A stretch of 64,000 nt of DNA from Hofstenia miamia (Eukaryota; Xenacoelomorpha; Acoela): NCBI GenBank assembly GCA_004352715.1, contig SCFE01000019.1:1156482-1220481 (forward strand), in the 5' to 3' direction. Every line of letters starts with the position of its first letter. Position 1 is the stretch's first letter. Of the stretch, positions 31,220 through 44,606 are shown piece by piece. The position numbers and the translations under genes were made by a program. The notes under the pieces are model-generated. The model saw nothing but the letters and a program-made list of their open reading frames with translations. It searched no databases and had not been told where the DNA came from.

Positions 31220-33750
31220 TGGATGTTCAACTACCTTGACAAATGACTGTCTAAATATCTTGATAAATACAATACATTTTCATAATGAAAATTCTTCATA
31301 AAATTATTGTTCTATTAATTAAAGGCGGGATTCAGAAATGTGCCAATATTTTTGACAAACGAACCGACCCTTGCAACACTGATCCGTTTTCGCATAAAAG
31401 TATCAATAAAAGCACTTCAAAATCAATAAAAAAAATACAAAAATATAATAAATATTTGACTTCTTAAGTTGTTTCCTAAATCTGTTAGTCTTCTTCCGCC
31501 CTAATGATTATAAATGACCAGGAACACGAATACATTGGTCTGAAAGTAACCGTAACCCGATTAAGAACGTCGACTTCCCATCATGATTCATTCAAAAGTT
31601 TTGAAGATATGTCTTATGCTTTAGTATTATGTCTTAATGTCAATTGCTGCTTCGTGACATCATATTCGCTTTATTACTACAACCATGAAATATTTCACTA
31701 TATCGGGTTTAACAACTATGCTTAAATGAAACTTTTAGAATAGTTGCAGCAATTAACCATAAATCGATGATGAGCATCATATCAAAAAGTATTCCCAAAA
31801 TTTGATTTTCTCAAGCTTGACTTCATAACATGAGAAGGTTTGAAATTCAAACTTTGAATATGTTGATATAGTTTGTTATTACGTACTGACAATGTTGAGC
31901 ACGGAAATAGAGCAAATATTTATATTATCATTAATGTGCAGAAATTGTTACAAAATTATATATTAACAATATACATAAAAATAAGAGGACATTTCTTAGA
32001 CAACCTATGGACTTCTGCGGTAAACCGTAGAGCCTAGTAGCCGTCAATTGATTTTCATTTCTCCCGACATAACTTTTAGCTTCATTGCAATTCTATAGAA
32101 CCGGTTTCTGTTGTAAAGTTGTCGTTCATTCAAATATTGCGCAATTGCTCTGCAATTAATATATTTCATGTAATTTTATTTTTAGTATATAAAAGTACTT
32201 AGTAAACGGTAAGAATATAATAGATAATGAAGCAAAAATTAGTTTTAGAACTTATAGATCCATTATCTATAGGCTCCATGTTTCACAAAAAATCGCCTAA
32301 TGCTAACGTTCAAGTTCGACCGCTGTTGTGTTACCAATATTGGGAATTTCATGTTGCATCGCGTTTTCTCATTAGAATGCACTACAATAAAAAATGTGTA
32401 CGTGGCGCTGATTGGAGTTAGTACCATATTTCTTCCGTCCTACAGATTTACAATCTTAAATATTGCCCCCAAAAGATTATTATATATAAACACCCCCATA
32501 GTAAAGGATAGGGTAGATAAGCCTTGCCACATGCGTAAAATAAAAATATAATTGAATGCATTTAATAGAGAATTATAGAGTAGAGAACTATCTATTTCCA
32601 TCCTACAGATTTTCAGTAACTATAAACATCGTAGCAATGAAATAGCAGCACATTATTGGGGTGAAGAAATGCAGTCTTAAATCACTTATGTTGAAGCTAT
32701 AAGAAAAATGTTTTTTGAAAGTCAATGGCCGAGATATTACAATCATCGACAACAATCTACTTTCATGCACACTTGGCAAGCAGAATTGCAATATTGGCAT
32801 AACCCTTGATTTGGTGAATAGTCATGTCTGATTTTAGCGTCTAACAATAGAATTTATACGATTAAAAATAATAATTAATATTTAATAAAATTTATATATT
32901 CTCTTATTTTATTAGATATTTGGATACGTTTTTGTAATTCTATTTATTCTCTTATTTGTATTATAATTAGAATTTTCATTATAAATGCGTAAAGATATAA
33001 ACATAGAAAATTAAGTTGTTTCAACATTACATAAATCACTATTAATTTACAAAAGTAAGCTAAGTTTTACGTGTCTGTTATTTATATGCTTGTATAGTAT
33101 TATCCGCTTATAACGGGTTATCATGATTAAATGGCTGAAACAAAATTCCAGAGATTTTAAATTTATTTTTTCTGCATAGTGAGTTCATTTACAAATATAT
33201 CCCAAGTGACAAAAAATCAAATGCCACTAAAATTGTATCACTCAAACCAATGAAACTAAAAACTACTTGCGTACTCTAACCTCGAAACGGTTATTTTTTA
33301 GTACTCTAACGGGAGATTTTGATTGGTCTCAGTAAACTAAGAAGCACACCAAAATTGTCTATAGTGAGAAACCCCCCAATGTCAGTCTTTTCAAATTCAT
33401 AACTGTACACTTACAAATGTATCAGAATTTTTCAGTAGCAACCCATGCCAGCACCATTTTTCGAGAAACTATAGATTTGTTTTTTTTTAAATTAGAGAAA
33501 ATTCAATGCGCTTTTTGAAATTGGTAATTTTAAGAATGTTATATTATGACAATACAATAGAGGACATAAAACTAAAAGTTCTCAACAAAAAAATCTACAT
33601 AGTTTGCATTGGAGCAACAGTGTAAATTTACACGTTTCAATATTTTTTGTAGTATTTATTATTCTTACATTGTAGTGCAATTTAGGTGTTGAATAAATAC
33701 CGGCATACAACGTCATCAGTTTAATTGAAAACACTAAATTTACATAGATT
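31220..33750. other. Gene-poor intergenic DNA
   Basis: Several 60-80-residue frames occur (for example 31504-31725 and 32227-32421, both +), but none has a recognised motif. A short repeat related to CCTACAGATTT occurs at about 32440 and 32603. Nothing else supported. Confidence 0.4.
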
Positions 33751-33758
33751 ATAAATAT

Positions 33759-33986
33759 CTATCTTGAGGTATTGGTTATACGGCCACATGCAAATGTAGA
33801 AATCAGAGCATTTCGAAAACTTTTTATGTTTATGAAGTAAATGATAAAGTTTAGACAGCTGTTCAATGATACCAACATATTGGTGGTGTGATACCAGAGG
33901 CCTTCGAGATATATAGGATAATCTTGTGTGTAAAGATACCACGTGATTTGATTCGGCATCCAACACATTAAATATACAGCAATCGT
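33759..33986 (-). CDS. GPCR copy 2, exon 2 (TM6-TM7, helix 8)
   Basis: Residues 239-313, starting TIAVYLMCWMPNQITWYL and ending with a short Ser/Thr-containing tail. The acceptor TTTTTAG ends at 33987. The exon completes TM6, whose first residues come from exon 1. Confidence 0.85.
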   Translation of the reverse strand, partial: TIAVYLMCWMPNQITWYLYTQDYPIYLEGLWYHTTNMLVSLNSCLNFIIYFINIKSFRNALISTFACGRITNTSR

Positions 33987-36832
33987 CTAAAAATGAATGT
34001 TAGAGATAATCTCTTTCGCATATTGACGTTGAATATGTTAGTTTCAAATCCAAATATAGATCATTGGGGTTTTGTCTTAGAACAACACAATCTGCTAATT
34101 TTATTAAATATTATATTTAACCCTAGAAGGTCCATGTCGGTCAAATGGCCCATCTTTGAAATTCTTTGCTGTTGCATAAAATGTATTAGCACTACAATTT
34201 TTTTATATCTTTTGACATTTAATACAATACAATACAAATAGATTTTTATGCGTCTTAGGCAAAAAAGTTCACTAACAAAAATAAAAAAACTCAATATTTC
34301 TTGTAAGGCAAATTCTTAGAATTGCATATAGTACAATCACACACTAAAAAATGAGTACAAATATTATTAGATGCATATAAATTAATAAAATTTTGTTTAA
34401 ATAAATCTTTTAATTGACTTTTAACTTTTGCAGATGTATCAAAGTGATCAATATTTGTATTTCAATGGATGTAATTCGCAAATTTAGTGATACAGCTAAA
34501 CAAGAAATTATCTGTTTTACTCCTCTTGTTAATTTTGCACATGAAAAGGGTTTTATTGTCAAGCCGTAAAGCTTGTTTCGGAATGTACATATATATATAT
34601 ATATATATAAGAGCTAATTTTGCCACAGATTAATTTTGTCTGTCTATTCAGCCCCTAATAATAATTTTTTTGTTGAGTATTTTCAAATGAAATTCCTTTA
34701 CAAAATGAAGTCACTTAGTAGGTGATGACGCAACCTTATGCTCATGAAATCATTATTTTCAATGATAGTTAGCGAAAAGTGATTATATTTTGAAGTTTTG
34801 TATTCTTTTCAACAGCCTAAATTTTATCATGCTCTCTGAATTGATAAAATCTGGTTAGTGTATTCATAGGAGTCGTTCTGTTTAACAACATATATAAAAT
34901 GTCAAAATAGGGAACGACTAAGGTGTTTCATACAAAAACGCAAAGGTGCATAGTCGAAATTTTGAAAATGTTGTTGAAAAAGAATGGGTGAGCGAAATTA
35001 CTTGAAATTTTGTCAGAACACTTCTCAAACTATAAAAATTTATTTAAAAACTACACTGATGCAAGTACTGTTAAAGCTTAAAGATAATGATTGAAGCATT
35101 TACACATATGTATTTACACCAAGAATGGCCAGTTAGGATAATTGACACAAACTATCCTTTACCATTTAAATTACTAATTAAGTCATTTATTTATTGGTTA
35201 ACAAACACATTTTGTTTAAAATTATTATGCAAATAATATGTTTTAAGCTTTGCAGCAAGCAATTACACATTTTTTTGCTTAGCTGCTTGAATCAAAGCAT
35301 ATGTAGACAACTGTATCTACATGTACGTGGAATAACACTCTTTAACCTATGTATAGTAGACCTATTATATTGGCTATTGTTCAATTGTTGGTTTACTGCA
35401 TTTCAGATAAAGTTTCGATTTTGTTATGAACATGCCTTCTCATTTTGGCACTAAATATTCAACTCAGTAACTATGTTTCTGCTATTTAGTTATTGTTGAT
35501 GCTATCAGCTTTATGTCATTCCTTCAAAAGATAGGCTTAAAAATAGTTAATGCCATCAACTATCAGTTAGCATGATCGTTTTATGCATTTGTCACTTATT
35601 TATAAATCTGGTTTCAGGGAAATTTGGAAAATTGCAATATATCTCTTTGTATACTCATGCTTTGTAAAGAATTTTCTATAATAGTTTCCAAAAATGTAAG
35701 CTCTGCAATTGATGGTACTGAAGAAAAGAACCGCAGTGCAAAATTTGAAAGATGTTTGTTCTTGTCTTGTGTTCATGTAAACATATGAAGGTGTCAATTG
35801 ACGTCTTCTATGTATCTGCACATAAATTAGTTATTTTATATTAGCATAGATATGTCCATATAAAGATGTAACTCCAACTCAGTCTATGACAATGCAATTA
35901 ACTGAAAAAGGTCTAAGTATATCATAAGTACAAAATCTAAAGTTTGCAATAGTTAATTTTTTATGTCATTCATTTTTCTTGTAAGAAATTTCAAAGGAAG
36001 TCAATATATAGGTTGACATTCCTATCATTAGATGCATAGTGAAATAATTTAATTGAATAAAGTATAAAAGGATACTTTTCAAATAATAAGTTTGATAAAT
36101 GCTTACTAATGTACTTACAATGATTAGAGTCTTCAACACAGATTTACTTGCAGCGCCTACATCTTTCTTTATAATTGTAAAGTAAATCTTCAAGTAGCAA
36201 AATGAAATGATGGGGATTGGAATCATAATGATAAACACTAAACAGATCATTCCACTGATTTTTCGAAAATATTTGTTGAATTCTTCAACTAGAAACACGC
36301 ATTGGCCATTTTGGTACTCATAACTTAATGCCACAAAGCTTGTAATAACAATGAATCCCATAAACATTGAAAACAAACACATGATGTACATGTGTCTTCG
36401 CGAAATGTTGTTTCTATGCCAAATTGGAAAAGTGATGGCGATGTATCTTTCGATCCCAATCATTAGCATATGGTACCCAGATGATGCAGCGCAACCCCAG
36501 AAAATGAAGGAACTGTAGAAAATATTACACAAAATAGGTAACTGCATAAACCTTCCAATCTGATTAGGAAAAACATAAAAAATTAATATACTACCACATG
36601 CAATGATGTCCATTATAGCTAAAGATTTTATCAAAATTGTTATATGCCCAATTGTTTGCTTCAATGTCTTTCCTTGAAAAAGAAGGATGACAGCAGCGTT
36701 TCCTGGAATGCCAATCAACACAATTAATGCATAGAAATATCTGGATACTAATTGTGTTATTGACGCATCTATTGGTGAAAACCCGGCATGTTCCTCATCA
36801 TTATTGTAAATATATCCAGTAGAATTTATCAT
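33759..36832 (-). CDS. Class A (rhodopsin-type) orphan GPCR, two exons, intact
   Basis: Exon 1 (36832-36119, 714 bp) and exon 2 (33986-33759, 228 bp) join in phase at donor GTAAGT and acceptor TTTTTAG, giving 313 residues plus stop; the intron is 2132 bp. All seven membrane segments can be placed: IPGNA with Asn45 in TM1, Asp75 in TM2, Cys102 at TM3 paired with Cys178, ERY 128-130, CWMPNQ from 246 in TM6, and N284-F-I-I-Y288 in TM7, where the usual Pro of NPxxY is Phe. Helix 8 follows (KSFRNALIS). An NST site lies at residue 3. The pattern suits peptide-type receptors at the plasma membrane coupling to G proteins; the ligand is unknown. A TTTTTAG directly before the ATG hints at a 5' untranslated intron. 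Confidence 0.85.
36119..36832 (-). CDS. GPCR copy 2, exon 1 (TM1-TM5)
   Basis: Residues 1-238. It ends at a complete codon before donor GTAAGT (36118-36113). Its 5' part and about 400 bp of upstream sequence are identical to copy 1 at 20520-21366. Confidence 0.85.
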
Positions 36833-36839
36833 CTAAAAA

Positions 36840-37232
36840 TTTAGCTAACATTCACATATAATGAACATGTTAGTGTCGAATAAACAGTAAATAAGAAATG
36901 AAGATATATCACTCAAGAGACCTTTAAGCATCCAAATCCTATAAATTATTGCTTACTAAACATTTATCTGTTTCAAACTTTTCCCTACAAAATTTGTTTT
37001 TATATTATAGCAAACATGCATAGCTTAAAAATTTTAAAAAAGTATCTATGTTAAAGCCCTGCAAGTACTAGAACTCGACAAGAGGTCGAAAAATATATTC
37101 AATTCAATAATTAGAAACCAACTTAATATTAGCTTGAATGGTATCATTTTTCATCAAATTTTGCTTGTAATATCAAATAATTCATAGCCCGTTCACGAAT
37201 TTGCATCAAATTGTAAGGTGCCACAAGTAGAG
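36840..37232 (-). promoter_or_regulatory. 5' flank of GPCR copy 2, identical to copy 1 flank
   Basis: About 400 bp upstream of the start codon, matching 20974-21366 without visible difference. It presumably includes the promoter and 5' untranslated region. No TATA box or start site can be fixed by eye. Confidence 0.35.
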
Positions 37233-37255
37233 CTTACTATATATATATATATATN

Positions 37256-38209
37256 TCATTACATGTTTTTAGCCTCTTTCTTTTCTGTATTGCATATTTT
37301 GCATTAATTGTATTTCGATGTGAACTTTTGACACAACATAAGATTTGAGGTAACAGTAATTCTCAAAAATGCATGTAGTAACCATCTGAGTTTCAAATAG
37401 TACGATTGGGAAAAAATTGTTCACTATAAATTTATACTAGCTAGTGATGGTCGGTCATTCATGGTGATTTCAAAACGTTGAAATTATGGATCTTATAATT
37501 TTATGCTTTTTAAAGACCAAAACAAAAAATATTATAGAGTTCATTCTAACTAGCAGTGGAATCTGATTTGGAATATATGGCTAAGTTTTGAGTCCCAAAC
37601 TTGAACTATAGAATTTTTCATTTTCACTTTAACATCAAACATGCAAGATGCGGTTTTGTCAGGTGAATGGCATAGTTACGTTTCTTAAATGTAAATTTAA
37701 AAAATCAAATAATTGCTCTTTTTTGAGCTCAATGATTGAAAAATTACTACCAAAAACAAAAAAATTTAGAATTAAAATTTATTAAAAGTAATCGAATATT
37801 GTGCATACTAGTATCCACTCCTGTCTGTAGCTTTAAGGTTCCTTGCTAGCAGATTTTTTTTCATCATTTTTAACAATAAATTCAAATAATACAGTGTAAA
37901 TTGGTAGATAGAAATACTGAAATATAGCAATTAAAGAAATGTAGCTATAGAATTAAAAGCAATACAAATTTATACTCTGCCAGATTTATTCACAATCTAA
38001 ATAAGGCTTTTCTTCACGAGATCAGACAGACTTTGTGGCCAATTTTTTTACTATTTTATATTATTGAAGAAAAATGATTTTCCAGAAAAGTGTAGCTTGT
38101 TTGAAAATAATACTTGCAAGTGCGAGCATTGATATACTAAAACATTTTGTTCACTAAACTCATTGACAAGATTGACATAGACTTACATTATATATAAATA
38201 AATAAGTAA
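37256..38209. other. Contig piece without recognised gene
   Basis: Bounded by single Ns at 37255 and 38210. AT-rich, with no protein or RNA feature recognised. Confidence 0.45.
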
Positions 38210-38210
38210 N

Positions 38211-38305
38211 GGTACCCAGATGATGCAGCGCAACCCCAGAAAATGAAGGAACTGTAGAAAATATTACACAAAATAGGTAACTGCATAAACCTTCCAATCT
38301 GATTA
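38211..38305 (-). pseudogene. 95-bp shard of GPCR exon 1
   Basis: Directly after the N at 38210, the sequence equals 36472-36566 (the TM3 region of the receptor exon), then switches to unrelated DNA. It could be a third receptor copy cut by the contig end, or an assembly artefact. Too short to encode anything alone. Confidence 0.6.
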
Positions 38306-38652
38306 TATTCCATTGTGCATAAAATATGTATACAGTATGCTATTCAAATTATAAAAATTTAAATATTTCAGTGGTAATGCTAACATATAAAACTAAATTA
38401 TTTTTACATGTTAAATGGATGAAGTCATTGTCATTAAAACGAATGGCAATCAGCGTTAATAAAGTCTTCAAGGTTGTCATGTTTTAACACAAAAAAATGT
38501 TTTTAGAAACCTCGAAAAAACCTATTTAGAACAGTTGAAAAAAACTTGCTTTAAACAAATTTAACAAATTTTGTGTTATTTCAATAATCGTGTTTTCACT
38601 ACTGGTGAGTCAGCCGAATCCGAGTTTGCCGAGGTTTTCTCTCAAAAACGAA

Positions 38653-38890
38653 AATGGCTGTCACTAACATCATGTTGGCGGCCAGGTTGTATATTGCAGA
38701 GAAGAATCCGAATGTCCTTCCAGACCTCAGCAAGTATATGGCAAAGAGTTGTTATTGTGTTCAGGAATTGTTTGATAAAAATGTCCAGCCTGTGACTTTG
38801 TGGAAATCATGAGAAGAAATGGGGTTTTTTAAAAGAACTTTCATCTCCTGTCGTAAGTCTCGTATCCTGTATTGGTGCTACTGCCGGTTT
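38653..38890 (+). CDS. Small tail-anchored-type protein, frame broken once
   Basis: From ATG 38653, preceded by AAAACGAAA, the frame reads MAVTNIMLAARLYIAEKNPN, then LPDLSKYMAKSCYCVQELFD, and stops at 38811. One base out of phase the coding-like text continues as NHEKKWGFLKELSSPVV and then the hydrophobic segment SLVSCIGATAGLLFLFE before a stop. Joined, it would be about 84 residues with a C-terminal membrane anchor. A larger open frame (38571-38795) covers the same bases in another phase and looks like the shadow. Either an intronless retrocopy with a frameshift or a gene with a sequencing error. Family not recognised. Confidence 0.4.
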
Positions 38891-39769
38891 GCTTTTTTTA
38901 TTCGAATAATTTCAGTCTTCTTATATTCTGTTTTAAATTTTTTCTAATGCATGTCTTCCTAAAAGATGCTTTTTGCAGCATATTTCTTTTTGTAGCAATC
39001 CCTGTGCAATTATGAAAAACATAAAAAGCTGTCAAAAAGTATGCTTTTTATAAAAATCATGGCATTTTGTATAATTTAAAAAAACATTTTAAACCACAAA
39101 CCTAAATACCTTACATTTTTTACATTGCTGATACCATTAGCGTTCATTACATTGTTGCCATGTAAATTTGAACTAAATTAATCCCGCAATAAAATTGGGC
39201 AATATTTTACACCTACTCTAGGCTAAAATGTAATAAAATAAAACAAAATATTGAAATATCAATGCAGATTTTGTCTAATCCAAAGAAATCTCAAAGGAAA
39301 AACAACTCAAACCAAGTCTCTTGATGACACAGATTTAAATTCAACTGTGATATTACTCTTGCAAATAATTTGTAAAAATATTTAATGTTTCTTCATTAAA
39401 TAGCAATGTTATATTTCACTTTCAACATACCTTTAATAGAAGATTTTTTAGTAATGAGATGTCTGACTGGCATGACATATTTTATATATGATCTATCCAA
39501 TCACAATACAAAAAACTCTTATTGTTAGATTTGTTTCTATCAATTTCCAATTGGAATTTAGAACATTCCTTCCAATAAAGAAACAAGAAAATTCATCTAC
39601 TCTCAATTAGAAAGACAAAAAAAGTCAAAATATATTTGTTTCACTAAGCAAAACTGTACAAATAAATAATACAGATAGAATATTACTATATAAAATTATG
39701 GAATTTATGGATGTGGGGTTCATACAGAGTCTTGAAAAGAGCGCAACATATTATTAAGGTGCAATGATG
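38891..39769. other. Gene-poor AT-rich DNA
   Basis: No coding, RNA or repeat feature recognised in this stretch. Confidence 0.45.
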
Positions 39770-40300
39770 TACAGTGGAGGGCATAAAAGTTTGCACACCA
39801 AAAAATTTGTCTTCATTAATTGTCATTGCGCATAGCAATTTTTCTGAGACACATTAAATCAATATATTGTTTGCCAATCATACGAATGCTTTACCACTTA
39901 AAAATATTTGGGTTGGGTAAGAAGATTCACCCACCTGCACGTGTTGAACTATCAAATGAAATGTAGATTGTTCAGAAGTAAATTAATCTGTCTAAAATGT
40001 AATATTTATTTGCAAAATTAACAATTACGTCCACAAAGTAGTGCATGTAGCGCTAAAGAAATTGTGAAGATTCTCTATGAATGAGATTGGGGTATTATAA
40101 AATTCTGCTGGAACTACCTCCAATAATTCAAAAATCCCCTTTGGAAACATTTCTCTGCAGTTCAGCCCTAAATTAACAATAATATTTAAATTAGGTGACT
40201 CAACAGGCCACATATACAAGATTGTGACTTCATTTCTTTTAGAAATGTAGTTCAATAGTTTGAGTCGTTGGCACAAACAATCTTATTCGAATCACTTATA
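39770..40300 (-). mobile_element. Tc1/mariner element, 3' part
   Basis: At 39770 a TA is followed by CAGTGGAGGGCATAAAAGTT, a typical Tc1 inverted end. The minus-strand frame 40276-40025 carries YMWPVESPNLNIIVNLGLN, matching the WPAQSPDLNPIE-type region around the last catalytic residue, then ELLEVVPAEFYNTPISFIENL. The usual Pro-Ile-Glu is replaced by Ile-Ile-Val, so the catalytic acid is gone. The 5' part was not found. Confidence 0.7.
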
Positions 40301-43300
40301 GCAACTTGAGGATTCTTCTGTTAGGGCAGTTAGGGTTTTAAAAAAATTAGTTACGTGTAGTTTTTAGGTAGTTATTTTAGACATGACTGAATTAAATAAC
40401 CTATTAAATACATTACTGATTTGTGGTGTTTAGTGAAAAAGCTAAACAGAAGAAATTGCGGTGGGCCAACCAGATTGTTTCCGAACCTTTTTGTCAAGAA
40501 GCATACAGCTCTTGAAAACAGAAGTATCAACACTAATATTTTTTGAATTATCTAGAAATTTTATGCAACTAAGAAAATTCATTTCCTATGTTCAATCAAT
40601 TTTTTTTCTTGTAATCAAAAGAAGTTCATTTTGAAATGCTCTTCTAGAGTTATTAATCTCTTGAAATAGAACTTCAGAAATTAAATTTTAATATCAAGAG
40701 AATAATTTTCAGTTTATAATTTAAGAGGTTTAGTATCAAGAAACTAATCACTAGACTGATCAACTATCAGGATTTTACCGAGAGTATGTAGATTTTTGAA
40801 TGAGATATCCCGAATCCCGACACATACGCCGTCTGGATAGGAGAAATCTCGATATCAAAAAAAATTATACAGGTGATGGGCAAATATTAGTTAAAGTTAC
40901 TCCAAATTTGAGGTAAAACATTGACATTTAAAATTTCAAAATCAATTCTATTTTTCAAACATTTGAGTAGCTATAATTCCCTATTAATATGGCTAGCATT
41001 AAAATAGTATTAGTGATTAAAATATTAGTAAGGATGCACCGGAATAAAATATCCGGTAAAATCGGCAATAAACAACCAGATCCAGATATCCGGCATCCGG
41101 TAAATTTAAAATTGCTTACCGGATTTTACCAGATAACATATATGTGCAATTTTGAGATAAAATTTGATTTAAAAAGAAATTTTTCTGACATATCAGGATG
41201 TAGTTTATTTCGTTGACTTGACAATAAGTATCGTTCATTTATGCATTAAGTTTTGTTGCGAACTTCATTCATACAAATACGAGTATTAATATATTTCATT
41301 CTCCGAAATCAATAAAGCCTCAGCTCCGAGACCTCTTCTGGAAACGTTTTATGCAAAGATATTAATAAGGAAATTCGTGCTCGAAATATGCTGTTTGTTT
41401 ATGCCCAACATGTCGGTCCTCGTTGACTTTTTATTAATTTTTGTATTTAGTGTCAATTTGACAATAAAGCCTATTAAAAAAGTGAACTATTGATTTATTT
41501 TGCAGATAAATTTTTTACACTTTGCACTGTACATATCGTATATTTTTTTACTATAAAAGCCTAGCGATTATATTTAATATAATAATTGATAATAACTTAA
41601 GTTGTTCTTTTTCTTTCATTTTGATAATTTCTAACTTTTGTACGCAATTCTGACGTCGAATAGAAATAGTTGGACTTCTACTAATCATTTTAGGATATTT
41701 CTTAACGGTGTAAATTGCGCAAAATCAGTGTACACATAATTTAGGCTTTTATTCGGTGTACAATTGCTTTTTGAAATTAATAGTATGAAGTCATGTTCTG
41801 CTTAATAAATACTAAGCAGACCATGCATTAAACTAACATTACTAGTTTATGAAATGTTGAGGTTCAGTGGTGTAATTTCGCACAAATTTTTTCTGTATAC
41901 CATTAGGGAACTTTAATATCCAATTGGAAATTTTCATTAAAAGTATTAAATGAACTTTCTTTTTACGAAATATTAAATTTTCTTTTAGAAAAATAAGAAC
42001 GCATTTTAAAAAAGAAAACAATATATGAAAAATATGAAATTATGCATCAACTTTCATAATATAGAATTGATTTACGAGAAAAACAAGAGATTTTTTCTAT
42101 AAGTGCTGAAATATTACTACTGTTTATATATTATTGTTCAACTTAAAAAACAATTAGGCATGCACGTTAGTTAATGTAGCAAAAATATTGTGACACTGAA
42201 ATATCCGCTCCTAGACGGAACATGTTGTCAATTACATTTAACAGTGCAAATCTCAATTGCATTTTAAATGTTCCTAAATTATTTTTTTTCAATCATTATT
42301 AAAAATTTTAAAGAATTCCCGAAATTAGTTATTGTTGGGTAAAATGTGTTTGGTGAATTAATTTTTGTTAGAAGTGAAAGAGGAGTGTTTTTTATGTAGA
42401 AATTCGTTAATGCATGCAATTGAATTTGATACAAAGGAGTTAAAATTTTGTAGTTGTTGAGATGCTCAGTTACAGTGTAAAATTTGTGAGCAAAAATTTT
42501 GGTTTTTAGAATCATGTTGTGGGAGTAGTAAAGCACTTTTGGTAGGTAGGTATATTATAATAAATAAGCAATCTTGCACGTAATACTTTCAAAACGCATT
42601 GTTATGTGAGTAAGCGGTATCATTTCCCAGAGCATCTTAGGTGATACAAATATTATAGATTTGAAGATATTTTAATTTTCATTTAAAAATAACTCATCAT
42701 TTCCATAGTGCTTTCTTACAGGAGCTTCAACTCAATATCATTAATAATTTGTTTAGCTGAAAAGACATTATGTTGGGTTTTATATTTATATTTAAGTAAT
42801 ACGGAATTTTTCAATGCTTGATTGCAAAGCCTTAGCAGGGAAATATATTCTGATCATTTGTTAGTAAATAGGAATCATTCGCATGCTACCAGATTTTAGT
42901 TTTTAACGTCAGCTTTTATATAATATACAGTACATATAATCCCAATAGAAATAGCCTGACAACTTTGGAGTGTGACACATTTCAGGCAGTTAATGAATAA
43001 TCATACATTTCTAGTTCAACAGAACTTTGTGTTTAGTCTATCTTAAAAAGTATTTATTAATTTATTTGAAGTCTCACAAAATTTATGTTCACAACTTTTC
43101 AAAAAATTTTTAGATGCGAAGGCTTTTTCTAATATCAAGTTTGGAAAGATTAATTGCGATGTATTCTTTCTGGTGCTTAAAATTGTTTTGTATGTATATG
43201 AACTACGTATCGAAATTTTGTAGAGTATTTTTGAATTCATTAGCAATACAAGAAATACACACAATTTCCTAAAATATAAAAGAATCACTTAAATAATAAT

Positions 43301-44380
43301 ATATCATGAGATGCTATGGGTCACTGTAGACTCATTAGTTTTGATTTTATTTACAGCATTGTAAGCATAAGGATAAACAATTTCTTATTAGATTCACGTA
43401 ATTTATTATATATAAACCGTTGCTTTAAAAAACTATTATAGATTTCAAATTACTTCATTGAATAAATTTACTATTTTCTTAATATCGATGATTCTTTCAT
43501 GATCCTGGTTTAGTTGTTTATCCATGATGAAATTTAATTTAATTCGCTTTCTTGAGGCCGCACTCGATTAATTGTTACCACTTTTTTCAAAGATTTGCAA
43601 ATCTACTGTATATCAGTTGTTATCAGCCGTTGTTTACCCATGGACCTCTTTTCTTTTTAATTTTCTTAGCTGGAACCCCCCCCACAACAAATCACTAATT
43701 AAAAAATAGAAGATTTGTTAATATTAAAGTTGTAGTGAATGATAATGCTTTATTTTGAAGGAAAATTCAACTAAAATGTCATTTTTCTACTTAATTGCTA
43801 TAAGAAAATAGAACTGTTGCCTGACTATTTTTACCTTAAAAGCCTACATTTCTGTAGAAATTTCATTCTCAGCAATGAAAACCGTTCTGAAATAGAATTG
43901 CCATATGAACCACCAAAATGTCACCAAGGACCCCCAAATTGCTGTTTTTTGTGTGTGGACCACGTTTGAGAAAAACGGGTAGAAATAATGACAACAATAG
44001 TTAAACAGATTTTTCAGTCCAATCCAATCTAGTCCAATCTTGAAATCTTAGAATTGCCAATTGGAGTTCAATTGGATTCCAATGTAATTTGACTTTTCTA
44101 ATCCCAATTTCTCTTGCAACATATTTGCCATGTGTTTGATTTCAGTTACTATGAATCTAATTATAATTCACAGAAGGTCGTTCCGCAGGATAGGTATCGT
44201 CGTATCTGGATAAAGCCGAACAAGATATAGGGGGACTCAAAATTTTTGTTAGACTTTATATATGTATTTTCATATGTAAGTAGCATTCATTTGAGATACC
44301 TATGTAATTGCAATTTTATTTTTTTCAATTGAATAGTTTGTCATGTTTTCTAAGTGAAATTCACCGGAAGTCTAATAGAG
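40301..44380. other. Intergenic DNA with hAT-like repeat ends
   Basis: No gene recognised. Around 41030-41140, GGATGCACCGGAATAAAA is followed by repeated ATCCGG/CCGGTAA words, the style of hAT-type non-autonomous elements. At 43636-43975 a segment starts with GGACCTCTTTTC and ends GGACCACGTTTGAGAAAAAC, another pair of hAT-like ends. The remaining open frames have no motif. Confidence 0.4.
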
Positions 44381-44388
44381 TAATAATA

Positions 44389-44604
44389 CAGGGCGTCTAT
44401 AAAGTCTGGAGGCAACTAAATATCTTAATCAATTTCTCTACTGTCTAAATAAGAGAACTTCTTCCCGGATGAAGTACATTAAATTTTTAAATTCATCTGC
44501 TATCATCTGATATGAGATATGAACACACTTCATTGCCACAGAACTATCAGTTTAACTCTTTCTTGAGGTATGGCATTCTTTGTTCAGACTTTACTAATAC
44601 CCTG
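44389..44604. repeat. 216-bp MITE with TA flanks
   Basis: Starts CAGGGCGTCTATAAAGTCTG and ends with the approximate inverse AGACTTTACTAATACCCTG, each end bordered by TA. This is the hallmark of a Tc1/mariner-type non-autonomous element. No coding capacity. Confidence 0.7.
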
Positions 44605-44606
44605 TA

